DNA of 64,000 nucleotides, from contig OZ244857.1 in the NCBI GenBank assembly GCA_965220935.1, positions 3,844,001-3,908,000 on the forward strand. The letters run 5' to 3'. The DNA is from Bin80 sp965220935. GTDB lineage: Bacteria > Bacteroidota > Rhodothermia > Rhodothermales > Bin80. A model generated the notes under the pieces. That model saw nothing but the letters and a program-made list of their open reading frames with translations, ran no database searches and was not told the origin of the DNA. Shown piece by piece: positions 8,701 to 17,587 of the stretch. A program made the translations under genes and the position numbers. Every line of letters starts with the position of its first letter. Positions within the stretch are counted from its first letter, which is position 1.

Positions 8701-9549
8701 GATGTTGCGGAGCAGAAACGACACATTTTCAGGTCGCTCCCGCAATCTTCGGATATAATAGGGGAGCCACATGTGGCCATAAGGGATATAAACGCGCATA
8801 TTGTACCCTCTTGATACGATGGACTCCTGAGTCTTCTGGCGTAACCCGTACAGCATTTGAAATTCAAACTTGGATGAATCAATGTGTTGCTGTTGGGCGA
8901 ATAACATCGTTGCTTGGATTAACGCATCATCATGCGTCGCGATTGCAGGGTAGTTGCCGTGTTGTAGTAATATTTTCATGCAGGACACAAACTGCGCACG
9001 GATATTTGGCATTCGTTGAAGTGCAATTTTGGATGACTCCCGATAAGCGCCTTTGCACAGACGAACCCGCGTGCCCAGTGCACACATGCGTTCCACATCT
9101 TGGGGGGTACGTTTTAGGTATGCTTGTAGCACGGGTCCGACATTGTCGGGATACTCAGAAAACGAGGCTTCAAAAATACGAAGGGTTGAGTCCAAGATTG
9201 AGGATCCCTCCATATCTAGGCGAACGAACGCATTTAAGTTTCGCGCCTCGTCTAGTAATTGACAAAGATTATTATGACAGAAGTCTTCGTCAATGATCTG
9301 CCCGATCATAGAGAGTTTGATGGAGATATTACGCTCCAAGCCGCCAGGATGTGCAGAGAGCGCGTGTAATAACTGAATATAGGCATCTGTTGCCCGCAGG
9401 GCAAGCGACTTAGAGGTGACATGCTCTCCCAAAAGATCAACCGTCGTAAGCATCCCTTTATCTGTAAGCCTTTGAACTACAGGGAGAGTTGCAGTTAACG
9501 TTTCAGCAGCGACAAATCCGCGGGCAACGATAAATGGCAGACGAATCAT
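8689..9549 (-). CDS. putA: Proline dehydrogenase (monofunctional)
   Basis: A 286-residue FAD-linked proline dehydrogenase, converting proline to pyrroline-5-carboxylate and passing electrons to the membrane quinone pool. The TIM-barrel signatures are present: RLDMEGS near residue 110, VRLCKGAYRES near residue 162, ATHDDALI near 200, FEFQMLYGLR near 228 and the C-terminal substrate-binding RRLRERPENVSF. Slightly shorter than the usual 300 residues at the N-terminus. The pyrroline-5-carboxylate dehydrogenase is not in this window, so this is a split (not fused) PutA. It overlaps trxB by 12 bp tail to tail. Confidence 0.9.
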   Translation of the reverse strand: MIRLPFIVARGFVAAETLTATLPVVQRLTDKGMLTTVDLLGEHVTSKSLALRATDAYIQLLHALSAHPGGLERNISIKLSMIGQIIDEDFCHNNLCQLLDEARNLNAFVRLDMEGSSILDSTLRIFEASFSEYPDNVGPVLQAYLKRTPQDVERMCALGTRVRLCKGAYRESSKIALQRMPNIRAQFVSCMKILLQHGNYPAIATHDDALIQATMLFAQQQHIDSSKFEFQMLYGLRQKTQESIVSRGYNMRVYIPYGHMWLPYYIRRLRERPENVSFLLRNILRG

Positions 9550-9642
9550 GGAGATAATCGCCGATGGCCCATAGATTCAGCGAGTGTAACCTTTAGACGA
9601 GAAGGTTCGTAGTAAATAAGAGTCTCCGTTGAGTGGGAGCAG

Positions 9643-9680
9643 GGCATCGCAGAACGGCCCAAGTGCTGCGATGCCTTTTT
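9643..9680 (+). terminator. Rho-independent terminator on the plus strand
   Basis: A perfect 10-bp stem GGCATCGCAG / CTGCGATGCC (9643-9652 and 9666-9675) with a 13-nt loop, followed by TTTTT. In this orientation it ends plus-strand transcripts, yet both flanking genes are on the minus strand. The complement lacks a T-run after the stem. Confidence 0.75.
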
Positions 9681-9718
9681 CTTGATTCCCTCATCTTACA
9701 TCCAGATTCAAAGACTGT

Positions 9719-10447
9719 TTACCATTGACTGGGGTCGGCGATTAATGGAGGAAGAGTTTCTGGATCAGTGACAATCAAGTGTGCCCCTTGATCACACAAC
9801 AGTTTTCCGTGAGATTCAGAATCTAAATAAGGCGGAATAAAGCCGATGGCATGCATATTGGCAGCGCGTGCAGCTTTCATATCATCAACAGAGTCGCCGA
9901 TATAAACAGATTCTTGGGGTTGAATAGATAAGCCGGCTGCATTGAGAATTCCTAATGCATAGAGTAAAGGATACGGATCAGGCTTCGTTCGGTCGTCCTG
10001 TTTCTCTCTTGGAACCAATAAGGAAAAAAAATTTCGCCATCCAAATCGATCAAGCGCCCAATGAGCTTCGGCCCTCGGTCGACCAGTGACAATGCCAAGA
10101 ATATGTCCATGATCTCTTAATGCATCTAGCATCTCGGTTTTCACAAGTGGGCACTCCTCCACAATGAAGCCATCCCAATCCTCGCCGCGGTAGCGGCGCT
10201 GAAACTCATGTATGATCCGGTTTCTGGTCACTTCCATTCCATAATCTGCTATGATTTCGTGGGTCAGGGTCCAATCATCATTGAATCCACCTCGGTCTTT
10301 ATAGCGCTGAATTGTTACAGGGTCTACTTTACAGCCTGTGAAGAAGTAGACGGTTTCTTCAATGGCTCTACGATAGGATCCTGATACATCCACCAAGACT
10401 CCATCCATATCAAACAGGACCAAGGGGATAACAGGAGTGCAAGACAT
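9719..10447 (-). CDS. HAD-superfamily (subfamily IA) phosphatase
   Basis: A 242-residue haloacid-dehalogenase-like hydrolase. The four HAD motifs are visible: LFDMDGVLVD (nucleophile Asp) near residue 11, VTGRPRAE (Ser/Thr position) near 119, the Lys in RTKPDPYP near 153 and YIGDSVDDMKAA near 181. The helical cap between motifs I and II is of the phosphoglycolate-phosphatase type. The natural substrate cannot be told from sequence. It lies 33 bp after rho and may be co-transcribed with it. Confidence 0.88.
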   Translation of the reverse strand: MSCTPVIPLVLFDMDGVLVDVSGSYRRAIEETVYFFTGCKVDPVTIQRYKDRGGFNDDWTLTHEIIADYGMEVTRNRIIHEFQRRYRGEDWDGFIVEECPLVKTEMLDALRDHGHILGIVTGRPRAEAHWALDRFGWRNFFSLLVPREKQDDRTKPDPYPLLYALGILNAAGLSIQPQESVYIGDSVDDMKAARAANMHAIGFIPPYLDSESHGKLLCDQGAHLIVTDPETLPPLIADPSQW

Positions 10448-10480
10448 AATGGAGAGCGAGGCCGGTCAGATACTTAGCGG

Positions 10481-12163
10481 CTAGGAGTTCATGGTGACCA
10501 AAAATTCATCATTGCTTTTGGTTGAGCGCATGCGATCAAGGAGAAAGTTCATCGCTTGGATTGGGTCCATATCTGCAAGAAGGTTTCTTAGAATCCAGAT
10601 GCGTGCTAGTCGAGCCTCATTGATCAGGAGTTCTTCACGTCGGGTTCCACTCATTACGACATTGATGGCCGGAAAAATGCGGCGATCAGCCATGTCTCTA
10701 TTGAGGACTAACTCCATGTTTCCAGTTCCTTTAAATTCTTCAAAGATCACCTCATCCATGCGGCTTCCTGTATCAATCAATGCAGTTCCAATAATGGTCA
10801 GTGAGCCGCCCTCTTCAACGTTTCGGGCAGCACCAAAAAAGCGTTTTGGTCCTCGAAGAGCGGTTGCATCCAATCCGCCAGAGATCGTACGTCCAGAGTC
10901 AGGGCAAACAGAATTATGGGCCCGGGCCAAGCGAGTGATGGAATCCAGAAGAATCACCACATCTTGTTTTGTTTCAACGAGCCGCTTGGCTTTTTCTAGA
11001 ACAATGTTGGCGACCTCAACATGGCGAGACGGCTCCTGATCAAATGTAGAGGCGACAACCTCCCCTTTGACATGCCGCTCCATGTCAGTCACTTCTTCTG
11101 GGCGTTCATCTACCAGTAGGATGATCAAATGCGCCTCGGGGTGATTGGCGCTGATGGCATTGGCAACTTTCTGCAGCAGAATGGTTTTACCAGTTTTTGG
11201 TTGGGCAACAATAAGCCCTCGTTGTCCTTTGCCGATAGGAGCAAAAAGGTCAAGAACACGCATGGACATGTCTCGCGCTCGGGTTTCAAGGCGAAGCAGA
11301 TCATCGGGGTAGAGAGGAGTCAGATAGTCAAAGTTCTGGCGCTCGGCCATCGCACTTGGCTCAAGCCCATTAATTTTCTTTACATGAATCAGAGCGAAGT
11401 AACGTTCGCCATCTTTTGGTGGACGAATGTCGCCGTCAACGGTATCACCGATCCGCAGACTGAATCGCTTGATCTGACTGGGAGATACATAAATATCTTC
11501 TGGGCTAGGTAGATAATTAAAGTTCGGTGAGCGCAGAAAGCCATATCCATCGGGAAGAATCTCCAGCACACCAACCTTATTGATCATGGTGCTAGGATCA
11601 ATATTGCGTGGATCAATCTGCCCAACATAAGGCAACTTTGGGTCATGATTTCGACGTCGGTCATCTTTAGAAGATGCTCGGCCGTCTCTTCGGCCTCGTC
11701 TATGGGGTCCATGTTTTTTAGACCTGTGGGGTCCTCTTGGAGGCCGGCCATCGGATTCATGGTGCGGAGCAGATGTCATTTTTTCTGAATGGGAAGGGCT
11801 GGAATGTGTGCGAGGTCCAATATGACTGACTGTATTTTGATTTCTCATCTTTGGTTGGGGATCACGAAAAGAATGCGGTGGTGAAGATTTAGATGAAGCA
11901 TGTTGAGTATTAGGTTTAGGGGAATGAGTGGGAGGAGTAGATTGGTTGACGGGCGTAGAATTCAGATCTTGAGTTTTAGACTCTAGTTGGCTATGAGAAT
12001 GATTGGTTGGTGGAGTCCCATTATCAGAGTTTTTAGTATGTTGCTCTAAGATGAAGTTAATCAGTTCCTGTTTTCGAAGAGATTTCCATCCAACAGCACC
12101 GGTCCTCTGAGCAATTTCCTTTAATTCTGGTAGTTTTTTGGTCTTAAGTTCAAGTTGATTCAT
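10481..12163 (-). CDS. rho: Transcription termination factor Rho, with long basic N-terminal insertion
   Basis: A 560-residue Rho, longer than the about 420 residues of the E. coli enzyme. An N-terminal SAP-like Rho_N segment (residues 1-40) is followed by about 140 residues of low complexity rich in His, Ser, Pro and Arg. Next come the cold-shock RNA-binding domain (about 190-260) and the hexameric ATPase with P-loop GLIVAQPKTGKTILLQ, VDERPEEVTDM and DSITRLARAHN. Such insertions are common in Rho of the FCB group and are thought to modulate RNA binding or condensation. It ends 33 bp before the HAD phosphatase start. Confidence 0.96.
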   Translation of the reverse strand: MNQLELKTKKLPELKEIAQRTGAVGWKSLRKQELINFILEQHTKNSDNGTPPTNHSHSQLESKTQDLNSTPVNQSTPPTHSPKPNTQHASSKSSPPHSFRDPQPKMRNQNTVSHIGPRTHSSPSHSEKMTSAPHHESDGRPPRGPHRSKKHGPHRRGRRDGRASSKDDRRRNHDPKLPYVGQIDPRNIDPSTMINKVGVLEILPDGYGFLRSPNFNYLPSPEDIYVSPSQIKRFSLRIGDTVDGDIRPPKDGERYFALIHVKKINGLEPSAMAERQNFDYLTPLYPDDLLRLETRARDMSMRVLDLFAPIGKGQRGLIVAQPKTGKTILLQKVANAISANHPEAHLIILLVDERPEEVTDMERHVKGEVVASTFDQEPSRHVEVANIVLEKAKRLVETKQDVVILLDSITRLARAHNSVCPDSGRTISGGLDATALRGPKRFFGAARNVEEGGSLTIIGTALIDTGSRMDEVIFEEFKGTGNMELVLNRDMADRRIFPAINVVMSGTRREELLINEARLARIWILRNLLADMDPIQAMNFLLDRMRSTKSNDEFLVTMNS

Positions 12164-12322
12164 CTAATCGTTTATATGTGCCCTGCGAGAAAGGAATCAG
12201 CAGGTATGGATGATGGTAGAGTGTCCGCGTAGCTGGAAGCACTATGGATTCAGAGAGTGTGTAGAATAGAGAGACAGAAAGGTAAGTGACTGTCTATGAA
12301 TAGAGTTATTCTGAACTGGGTT

Positions 12323-12360
12323 GGGTAACTGATACGACTCAATGACGTATTTGGTTACCC
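12323..12360 (-). promoter_or_regulatory. Hairpin in the leader between folC and rho
   Basis: Read on the minus strand, GGGTAAC ... GTTACCC forms a 7-bp outer stem, with ATACG/CGTAT as an inner 5-bp stem. No T-run follows. It lies about 160 nt before the rho start. It could be a factor-dependent end for folC or a leader element, since rho genes commonly control themselves by attenuation; function is inferred. Confidence 0.35.
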
Positions 12361-12402
12361 CGAATAATACAAAGTTAAGAAAATCAATGAAAAAAAACAA
12401 AA

Positions 12403-13656
12403 TTAGGAATAGACCTTAAGAAACGCTTCTGCAAGAAAGTGTGATCCACAAATCAAAATAGTGTCACTTTTTGATGCCTGCGTTCTGGCCAGATTCCACA
12501 TCTTAGCAACAGATCCACACGCTGCGACATTCACAGCATTCAGATAAAATGTCTCAGTAATTTCGGTTGTTGAATAGGCGCGATGCTGTTCAAGTTCGCA
12601 CAAATATATTTTTAATGATGGATGCTTAGACAGCGCCTGTGCGACACCGACGAGATCTTTATCCTTCATCAGTGACAGTAATAGATACACGACACCGCCT
12701 TGAGACACGTAATTTAGAGCAGCAGAGATTCCTGCAGGATTGTGGGCGACATCCAGAATCGTCAGCGGAAATTGACTGAGAGTTTCAAGTCGAGCTCTGA
12801 GTCCAGTCAACTCACGAATTCTGGATAAACCACGATAGACGAGGTCTGGATCGTCTAGGATTTCAGGAAAGAGGATCTCCGAGCTTTGAATCGCTAAGAG
12901 AGCATTTTCAGCCTGATGGGCACCATTAGGGTGCTCCCCCTCTGTCAGTTCATACACATGGTTGGGCGTGTAAAGGTGTCCATTATGTATATGGCCGAGT
13001 TCAATCCACGGAGCGCCTACATGACGCGCGACATGATGCGCAATCTTTTGTGTGAAGGCATATCCAGTTGCAGCAATGACGGGGGTATTTTTTTTGATAA
13101 TCCCTGCCTTTTCATGGGTAATCGCCGTGAGGGTATTACCGAGGGTTTGGGTATGATCCAGATCAATTTTTGTGATCACTGATAGAATCGGATTCAAAAT
13201 ATTAGTCGCATCTAGCCGACCTCCTAATCCAGTTTCAACGACTGCAAAGTCTACGGAAGATTCCGCAAAGTACAAGAAGCTAAGGGCCGTCATAACCTCA
13301 AAGAAGCTTGGTTGGAAGGACGAAAATAGCGGTGTAAAGCGGTCAAGTGCCTGCTCCATCCACGCGTCGGGCACGGGGACCCCATTGAGTCGGATACGTT
13401 CAGACAGATGCTTCAGATGTGGAGATGTGTAGAGTCCAGTCTGGTATCCCGCCACTTGGCCGATGGCCGCAATCATACTGGCAACTGATCCTTTCCCATT
13501 GGTGCCAGCAATATGGACGCTGACGAAATGATGATGGGGATTTCCCATCGCGTGTAAGAGGCGTGAAACCCCGTGTACTCCAGGCTTGATAGCTGCATGG
13601 CCAAGCTCTGAATAGCGGGGTAGATTCAGTAGCTGGTCAGTGTAATGTCGTGGCAT
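12403..13656 (-). CDS. folC: Bifunctional folylpolyglutamate/dihydrofolate synthase
   Basis: A 417-residue Mur-ligase-like enzyme adding glutamate to dihydropteroate and folates. The ATP P-loop AGTNGKGSVASMI is near residue 52, the FolC signature FFEVMTALSFLYFA near 116 and ETGLGGRLDATN near 140 are clear, and the C-terminal domain has DVAHNPAGI. Its ATG overlaps the porX stop as TGATG, so translation is probably coupled to porX. About 240 bp separate it from rho downstream. Confidence 0.94.
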   Translation of the reverse strand: MPRHYTDQLLNLPRYSELGHAAIKPGVHGVSRLLHAMGNPHHHFVSVHIAGTNGKGSVASMIAAIGQVAGYQTGLYTSPHLKHLSERIRLNGVPVPDAWMEQALDRFTPLFSSFQPSFFEVMTALSFLYFAESSVDFAVVETGLGGRLDATNILNPILSVITKIDLDHTQTLGNTLTAITHEKAGIIKKNTPVIAATGYAFTQKIAHHVARHVGAPWIELGHIHNGHLYTPNHVYELTEGEHPNGAHQAENALLAIQSSEILFPEILDDPDLVYRGLSRIRELTGLRARLETLSQFPLTILDVAHNPAGISAALNYVSQGGVVYLLLSLMKDKDLVGVAQALSKHPSLKIYLCELEQHRAYSTTEITETFYLNAVNVAACGSVAKMWNLARTQASKSDTILICGSHFLAEAFLKVYS

Positions 13657-15230
13657 CAGGGGTTTCTTGGGCGCATAATAACGACTGGCAAGATCATTTC
13701 TTCCATGGATGCGCCCCCGTGTTGCATTGTGTCATTGAAACGATTCCTATAGTGGTTATAGTTTGTCGGATAGACGAAATAATAATCTTCCTTTGCAATG
13801 ATGTAATTGTCGCTTGAGTTGGTCAAGGGCAAGCCATACGCTTTTGGATCTTGAACGATGATTGCATGACGAGAGTCTGCTGAGATGTCACGCCCAAATT
13901 TATAACGCAGGGCTGTGGAAGTGTTTCGATCGCCCCGCACTTTCGCACCATGTAAACTCCGAATCGCTCCGTGATCAGTCGTGATGATAATTGTACAATC
14001 TTTTTTTGACAGTGTCTGAAAGGAGTGATACAACCATGAATGCTTGAACCATGTTCTGGTCAATGCTCGATAGGCTTGCTCATCAGGGGCGAGTTCGCGG
14101 ATGACATCCGAATCTGCTCTGCTATGGGCGAGAATGTCAACGAAATTGATGACAATGGCATTCAAGTCTGCCTGTAAATAATGATTGACATCTTGAGCGA
14201 ATGTCCGCCCGTCATCTTTTCCAATCAACTTTGAATACCGCATAGAGAAATGATCAGACTTGAACCGCTTGAGACAGGCTTTGAGCAGAGGTTCTTCATG
14301 TCGGTTTCGACTGTGTTCATCTCCATTTTCACCTTGCCATAAAGTGGGGTGATATCTGGCAATTTCATCGGGTAAGAGGCCGCTGAAGATAGCGTTTCGT
14401 GCATAGGTTGTCGCCGTTGGCAAAATGCCTAGTGAGAAATCTGTTTGGATCGAAAATAATGGTAAAAGAAGAGATTCAAACTCTAACCATTGATCATAGC
14501 GCATGCAGTCAATGACAAAGAAGATCAGGGGGTGATTCTCGGTGAGTAAAGGAATGACCCAATGGGGGATCACTTCATGAGATAAGATCGGACGTCTTGC
14601 GACGGAAGCAGATTGGTATGCTTCAATCCAGTTGGGGTATTCATTTTCAATGAATCGTCCAAAGAGGCGGTTCGCATCTTTATACTGATCAACTAAAATT
14701 TGACGAGCACCTTCGTCATTTTCCAACTCACGGTCGTATTGAACAAGCTCCTGATATAGATTGATCCACTCGTCAATGTCTGTGCAATGATTGAGTGTTG
14801 CAGAGATTGAATTGAAACGGTGCATGTAGTCTTGTGATACACGCGCGTTACGGATCTCAATGCGTTCAAGGAGGCGCTTACATGTCAGAAGAATTTGACT
14901 TGGATTCACGGGTTTTGTTAGATAATCGCTGATTTGCCCCCCTAGTGCTTCATCCATGAGATGTTCTTCTTCACTTTTGGTGACCATAATCACTGGAAGA
15001 TCTGGACGTTTTTTCTTGATAGACTTGAGAGTTTCTAGCCCTCCCATCCCAGGCATGTTTTCGTCCAATAGAACGACATCCACACGATCGTTGACGGTCA
15101 CGACATCAACGGCATCGGATCCATTGGACACACATGTCACTTGGTATCCACGATTTTCAAGAAACAGTACATGAGAGCGTAGCAGATCAATTTCATCATC
15201 TGCCCAAAGAATATGGCCGGCTGTAGACAT
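13656..15230 (-). CDS. porX: PorX-type response regulator with PglZ phosphatase domain
   Basis: A 524-residue two-domain protein. Residues 1-120 form a CheY-like receiver: acidic pocket WADDEIDL, phospho-acceptor in VVLLDENMPGMGG and the conserved Lys in YLTKPVNP. The rest is a PglZ/alkaline-phosphatase-like domain: FVIDCMRYDQW near residue 238 and TTDHGAIRSLHG near 420 carry metal-binding positions. In Bacteroidota, PorX with the kinase PorY controls type IX secretion genes. No PorY is next to it. A relict type IX sorting domain at 25.1 kb fits. It is the first gene of a porX-folC pair. Confidence 0.92.
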   Translation of the reverse strand: MSTAGHILWADDEIDLLRSHVLFLENRGYQVTCVSNGSDAVDVVTVNDRVDVVLLDENMPGMGGLETLKSIKKKRPDLPVIMVTKSEEEHLMDEALGGQISDYLTKPVNPSQILLTCKRLLERIEIRNARVSQDYMHRFNSISATLNHCTDIDEWINLYQELVQYDRELENDEGARQILVDQYKDANRLFGRFIENEYPNWIEAYQSASVARRPILSHEVIPHWVIPLLTENHPLIFFVIDCMRYDQWLEFESLLLPLFSIQTDFSLGILPTATTYARNAIFSGLLPDEIARYHPTLWQGENGDEHSRNRHEEPLLKACLKRFKSDHFSMRYSKLIGKDDGRTFAQDVNHYLQADLNAIVINFVDILAHSRADSDVIRELAPDEQAYRALTRTWFKHSWLYHSFQTLSKKDCTIIITTDHGAIRSLHGAKVRGDRNTSTALRYKFGRDISADSRHAIIVQDPKAYGLPLTNSSDNYIIAKEDYYFVYPTNYNHYRNRFNDTMQHGGASMEEMILPVVIMRPRNP

Positions 15231-15376
15231 CTACTGATAGGGGTTAGTGAGTCGTAGCCTCAGATCAAAGAGGTAAAAAGACGTGGATTTATGTAACAAT
15301 GTATTTATCATAAAGTTTACGCAACAGCGAGATGTTTAGATCGTATCACTATCATTCACAAAACTTTCTTGTACAC

Positions 15377-15892
15377 ATGGCTGGAAAAGGATTATCTGAC
15401 AGAATGCAGGTTGCATTAAATCAACAAATCAAGGCAGAATTGGACTCTGCTTATTTGTACTTAGCTTTGTCTGCTGAGATGGAAGATAGGAGTCTCAAAG
15501 GATTTGCACATTGGCTACGAATTCAGTGGGAGGAAGAGCTAGTACATGGGTTAAAGTTATATGACTTTCTTCTTCAGCGTGATGCTAAGGTAGAATTAGA
15601 TGCACTTGAGAAGCCAGAGATTAAGTCTGGGCAGACGATCTTGGAGATTTTTTCCAAAGTTCTGGAGCATGAGCAATACATTACCTCTCGGATCAATGAG
15701 TTATATGGTTTGGCACTTGAGGATAATGATTATGGCTCTCAGACCTTGCTCCACTGGTTCATAGATGAGCAGTTAGAGGAAGAGGAGTCGGCCAGAGAAA
15801 TTGTAGATAATCTGCGTCTAGTTGGTGAATCGGGTGCTGCGCTCTTTCTTCTGGATAGGGAGCTTGGCGAGCGCTCTGAGGATGAAGATTAG
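15377..15892 (+). CDS. ftnA: Ferritin
   Basis: A 171-residue non-haem ferritin that oxidises and stores iron in the cytosol as a 24-mer. Ferroxidase ligands are visible in the four-helix bundle: QQIKAELDSAYLYLALS with its Glu, WEEELVHGLKLYDF with the Glu/His pair near residue 50, and HWFIDEQLEEEESA near 130. The ATG at 15377 (MAGKGLSDRM) gives the normal length; an upstream ATG at 15332 would add 15 unlike residues. It precedes a metallo-hydrolase gene by 22 bp. Confidence 0.93.
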   Translation: MAGKGLSDRMQVALNQQIKAELDSAYLYLALSAEMEDRSLKGFAHWLRIQWEEELVHGLKLYDFLLQRDAKVELDALEKPEIKSGQTILEIFSKVLEHEQYITSRINELYGLALEDNDYGSQTLLHWFIDEQLEEEESAREIVDNLRLVGESGAALFLLDRELGERSEDED

Positions 15893-15914
15893 CAATGACA
15901 TTCGTGTGTGACTA

Positions 15915-16841
15915 ATGTCTTTGAAAAATTTTCTGACGGGTGGATTTTCTCAGGAGCAGTTTGATGCGATTGAGATTGAAATTCACGATGTCGCTTCGGG
16001 CATTTTGATGCTCACTGGTGAAGGGGGCAATATTGGGGTATCGTATGGAGAGGATGCTACATTCATGGTGGATAATCAGTTTGCCCCACTGACTGATAAA
16101 ATTCTATCTGCAATTGCGACTCGCACAGATCATCTGGTTGAGTATGTCCTCAATACCCACTGGCATGCGGATCATGTTGGCGGTAATGCGAATCTGACCA
16201 AGAAGGGGGCTACCATTGTGGCGCACGAAAATGTGCGGCACCGGCTCGGGATGGATCAGGTTCTGGAGTCGTTGGGGGTAAGGGTGCCTGCTTCTCCATT
16301 GGAGGCACTACCGAGGTCAACCTTTTCAGACAAAGTTTCTTTTTATCTCAATGGCGAGATCATAGAGATCTTCCATGCCGCGAATGCTCATACAGATGGG
16401 GATGCCATTGTCCATTTTTTACATGGAAATGTGATTCAGATGGGTGATACGTATTTCAATGGAATGTATCCACTTATTGATGTAGAGACGGGGGGATCAA
16501 TTGATGGAATGATTGCTGTTGCAGACGAGGTGATCTCCCGTTCAGATGAAAGCACTAAGATCATTCCAGGGCATGGATCCCTTTCAGACAAGCGTGAGCT
16601 TCAAGCTTCTAGAGACATGTTGGCAACCATTCGCGATGCGATTGCGTCATTGATAGATCAGGGCTTGTCTCGTCAACAAATCATTGCGTCTAAGCCAACG
16701 AGTGGCTTAGATCCTGATTGGGCGGGGGGAGTTTTGGAGCCAGATGCGTTTGTTGAGCATGTCTTCACATCCCTCACGCAGACACTCTTGACCAATAAGT
16801 CTGGATGCATAAGCGGCATTGTAGAGGCCGCCCGTCAATAA
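15915..16841 (+). CDS. Metallo-beta-lactamase-fold hydrolase
   Basis: A 308-residue MBL-fold protein with the metal-binding motif NTHWHADHVGGN (HxHxDH) near residue 76, the third histidine around AHTDGDAI near 155, the bridging Asp in QMGDTYFNG near 177 and the last His in IPGHGSLSDK near 218. No signal peptide is seen. Substrate is not evident; relatives include quinoprotein-relay/SoxH-like and uncharacterised cytosolic hydrolases. Oddity: the last 15 or so residues (TLLTNKSGCISGIVEA) are encoded by DNA that matches the antisense of the cbpA 3' end 3 kb away (see the direct repeat), so the C-terminus is probably altered by the island insertion. Confidence 0.85.
   Translation: MSLKNFLTGGFSQEQFDAIEIEIHDVASGILMLTGEGGNIGVSYGEDATFMVDNQFAPLTDKILSAIATRTDHLVEYVLNTHWHADHVGGNANLTKKGATIVAHENVRHRLGMDQVLESLGVRVPASPLEALPRSTFSDKVSFYLNGEIIEIFHAANAHTDGDAIVHFLHGNVIQMGDTYFNGMYPLIDVETGGSIDGMIAVADEVISRSDESTKIIPGHGSLSDKRELQASRDMLATIRDAIASLIDQGLSRQQIIASKPTSGLDPDWAGGVLEPDAFVEHVFTSLTQTLLTNKSGCISGIVEAARQ
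16788..16827 (+). repeat. Direct repeat flanking the MjaI-like R-M island, copy A
   Basis: Forty bases starting TTGACCAATAAGTC and ending GCATTGTAGAGG match copy B at 19867-19906 at 33 of 40 positions, in the same orientation. Copy A is inside the 3' end of the MBL-fold gene; copy B is the 3' end of cbpA read on the opposite strand. Weaker similarity extends about 20 bp to the left (TTCACATCC). The 3-kb segment between holds the methylase, the broken restriction gene and a TnpB relict. Confidence 0.7.
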
Positions 16842-17454
16842 AATATTAATGGTGGGTTATCCTTGGACGACTTATGCTACCTTGCAGTGTCTAAAGTAAT
16901 CGTCCTCTGCGACCAGTCCTTGTCTCGGGTTTTTTTGATCTTCTAAATCGATCCGCTCGGACATCCTGTGTAGTAATACCAACTTAGCCTCCAACCTGCG
17001 AATGCCTGGAGCTTATAATCTCTCCTCAGGACAAAGAAATGAATCCATCTTGATTATCTTTCCAAGATTTATCTTCTGAAATCAGAGAAAAACACACGAA
17101 TCTTTGAAAGTTCGCTTCCGATAGTATATATGATTTAAGATCGCACTTCTATGCGCGTTAAAAGAAACCTCAATACAGTTTATGTTGAGTGCGTATAAAA
17201 CCTTTTCTGTAACGAGTACAATAAAGATAAGGAGAGATTAGAGGAGATGGATAGGTTCAGTCTGGAATCCAGATTGAATTGCTTTGGTGGAACAACACGA
17301 TCCAAATATCGTCAAAAACTCAACGGGCTTGTGCCTGTTAAAAAATTTTGAGAACTATATAGATGATTACGCATGGGTTGTTTTATCCTGAAAACTCGTA
17401 TATTCTGCGTGATGTTCGGGATGGCGATGTCTACCGCACAAACTAGCTGTGTTG
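16842..17454. other. Intergenic part of the R-M island
   Basis: No supportable gene. The stretch GTGCCTGTTAAAAA near 17332 resembles the start region of tnpB (TGCCTGTTAAAAAGG in copy 2), so part of it may be decayed TnpB-element sequence. Apparent short frames on the minus strand have no recognisable content. Confidence 0.4.
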
Positions 17455-17539
17455 AATGGACGGTGAGGAGCATTTCCGTTAGGAACTCCGAGAACCTGTC
17501 AAATGAATAGCTGGTTTGCGTATTGCGTATATAATTCCC
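17455..17539 (+). mobile_element. Relict right end of a TnpB element
   Basis: The stretch contains AGGAGCATTTCCGTTAGGAA followed by CTCC (17466-17489), the same hairpin as at the end of tnpB copies 1-3, and ends with GCGTATATAATTCCC (to 17539), the same outer tip. In between, GTCAAATGAATAG mirrors the GTGAAATGGATACG of the intact copies. No left end or coding frame is recognisable, so this is a deletion remnant. It lies 48 bp before the methylase gene. Confidence 0.65.
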
Positions 17540-17587
17540 AAATTTTTCATAAGGCTTTATTTTTCGGAGCAATTAGTCTATTCCTGA
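17540..17587 (+). promoter_or_regulatory. Short leader before the methylase gene
   Basis: Only 48 bp separate the relict TnpB end from the methylase ATG, so the promoter of the methylase is either in these bases or inside the relict. No consensus motif is certain. Confidence 0.25.

Noticed and set aside
10491..11039. Long open frame antisense to rho
   Set aside because: It is a shadow of the rho frame, rich in Arg and Ser as expected from the complement, with no motif.
17312..17572. Minus-strand 86-codon frame upstream of the methylase
   Set aside because: It covers the relict TnpB end on the other strand and shows no recognisable protein features.
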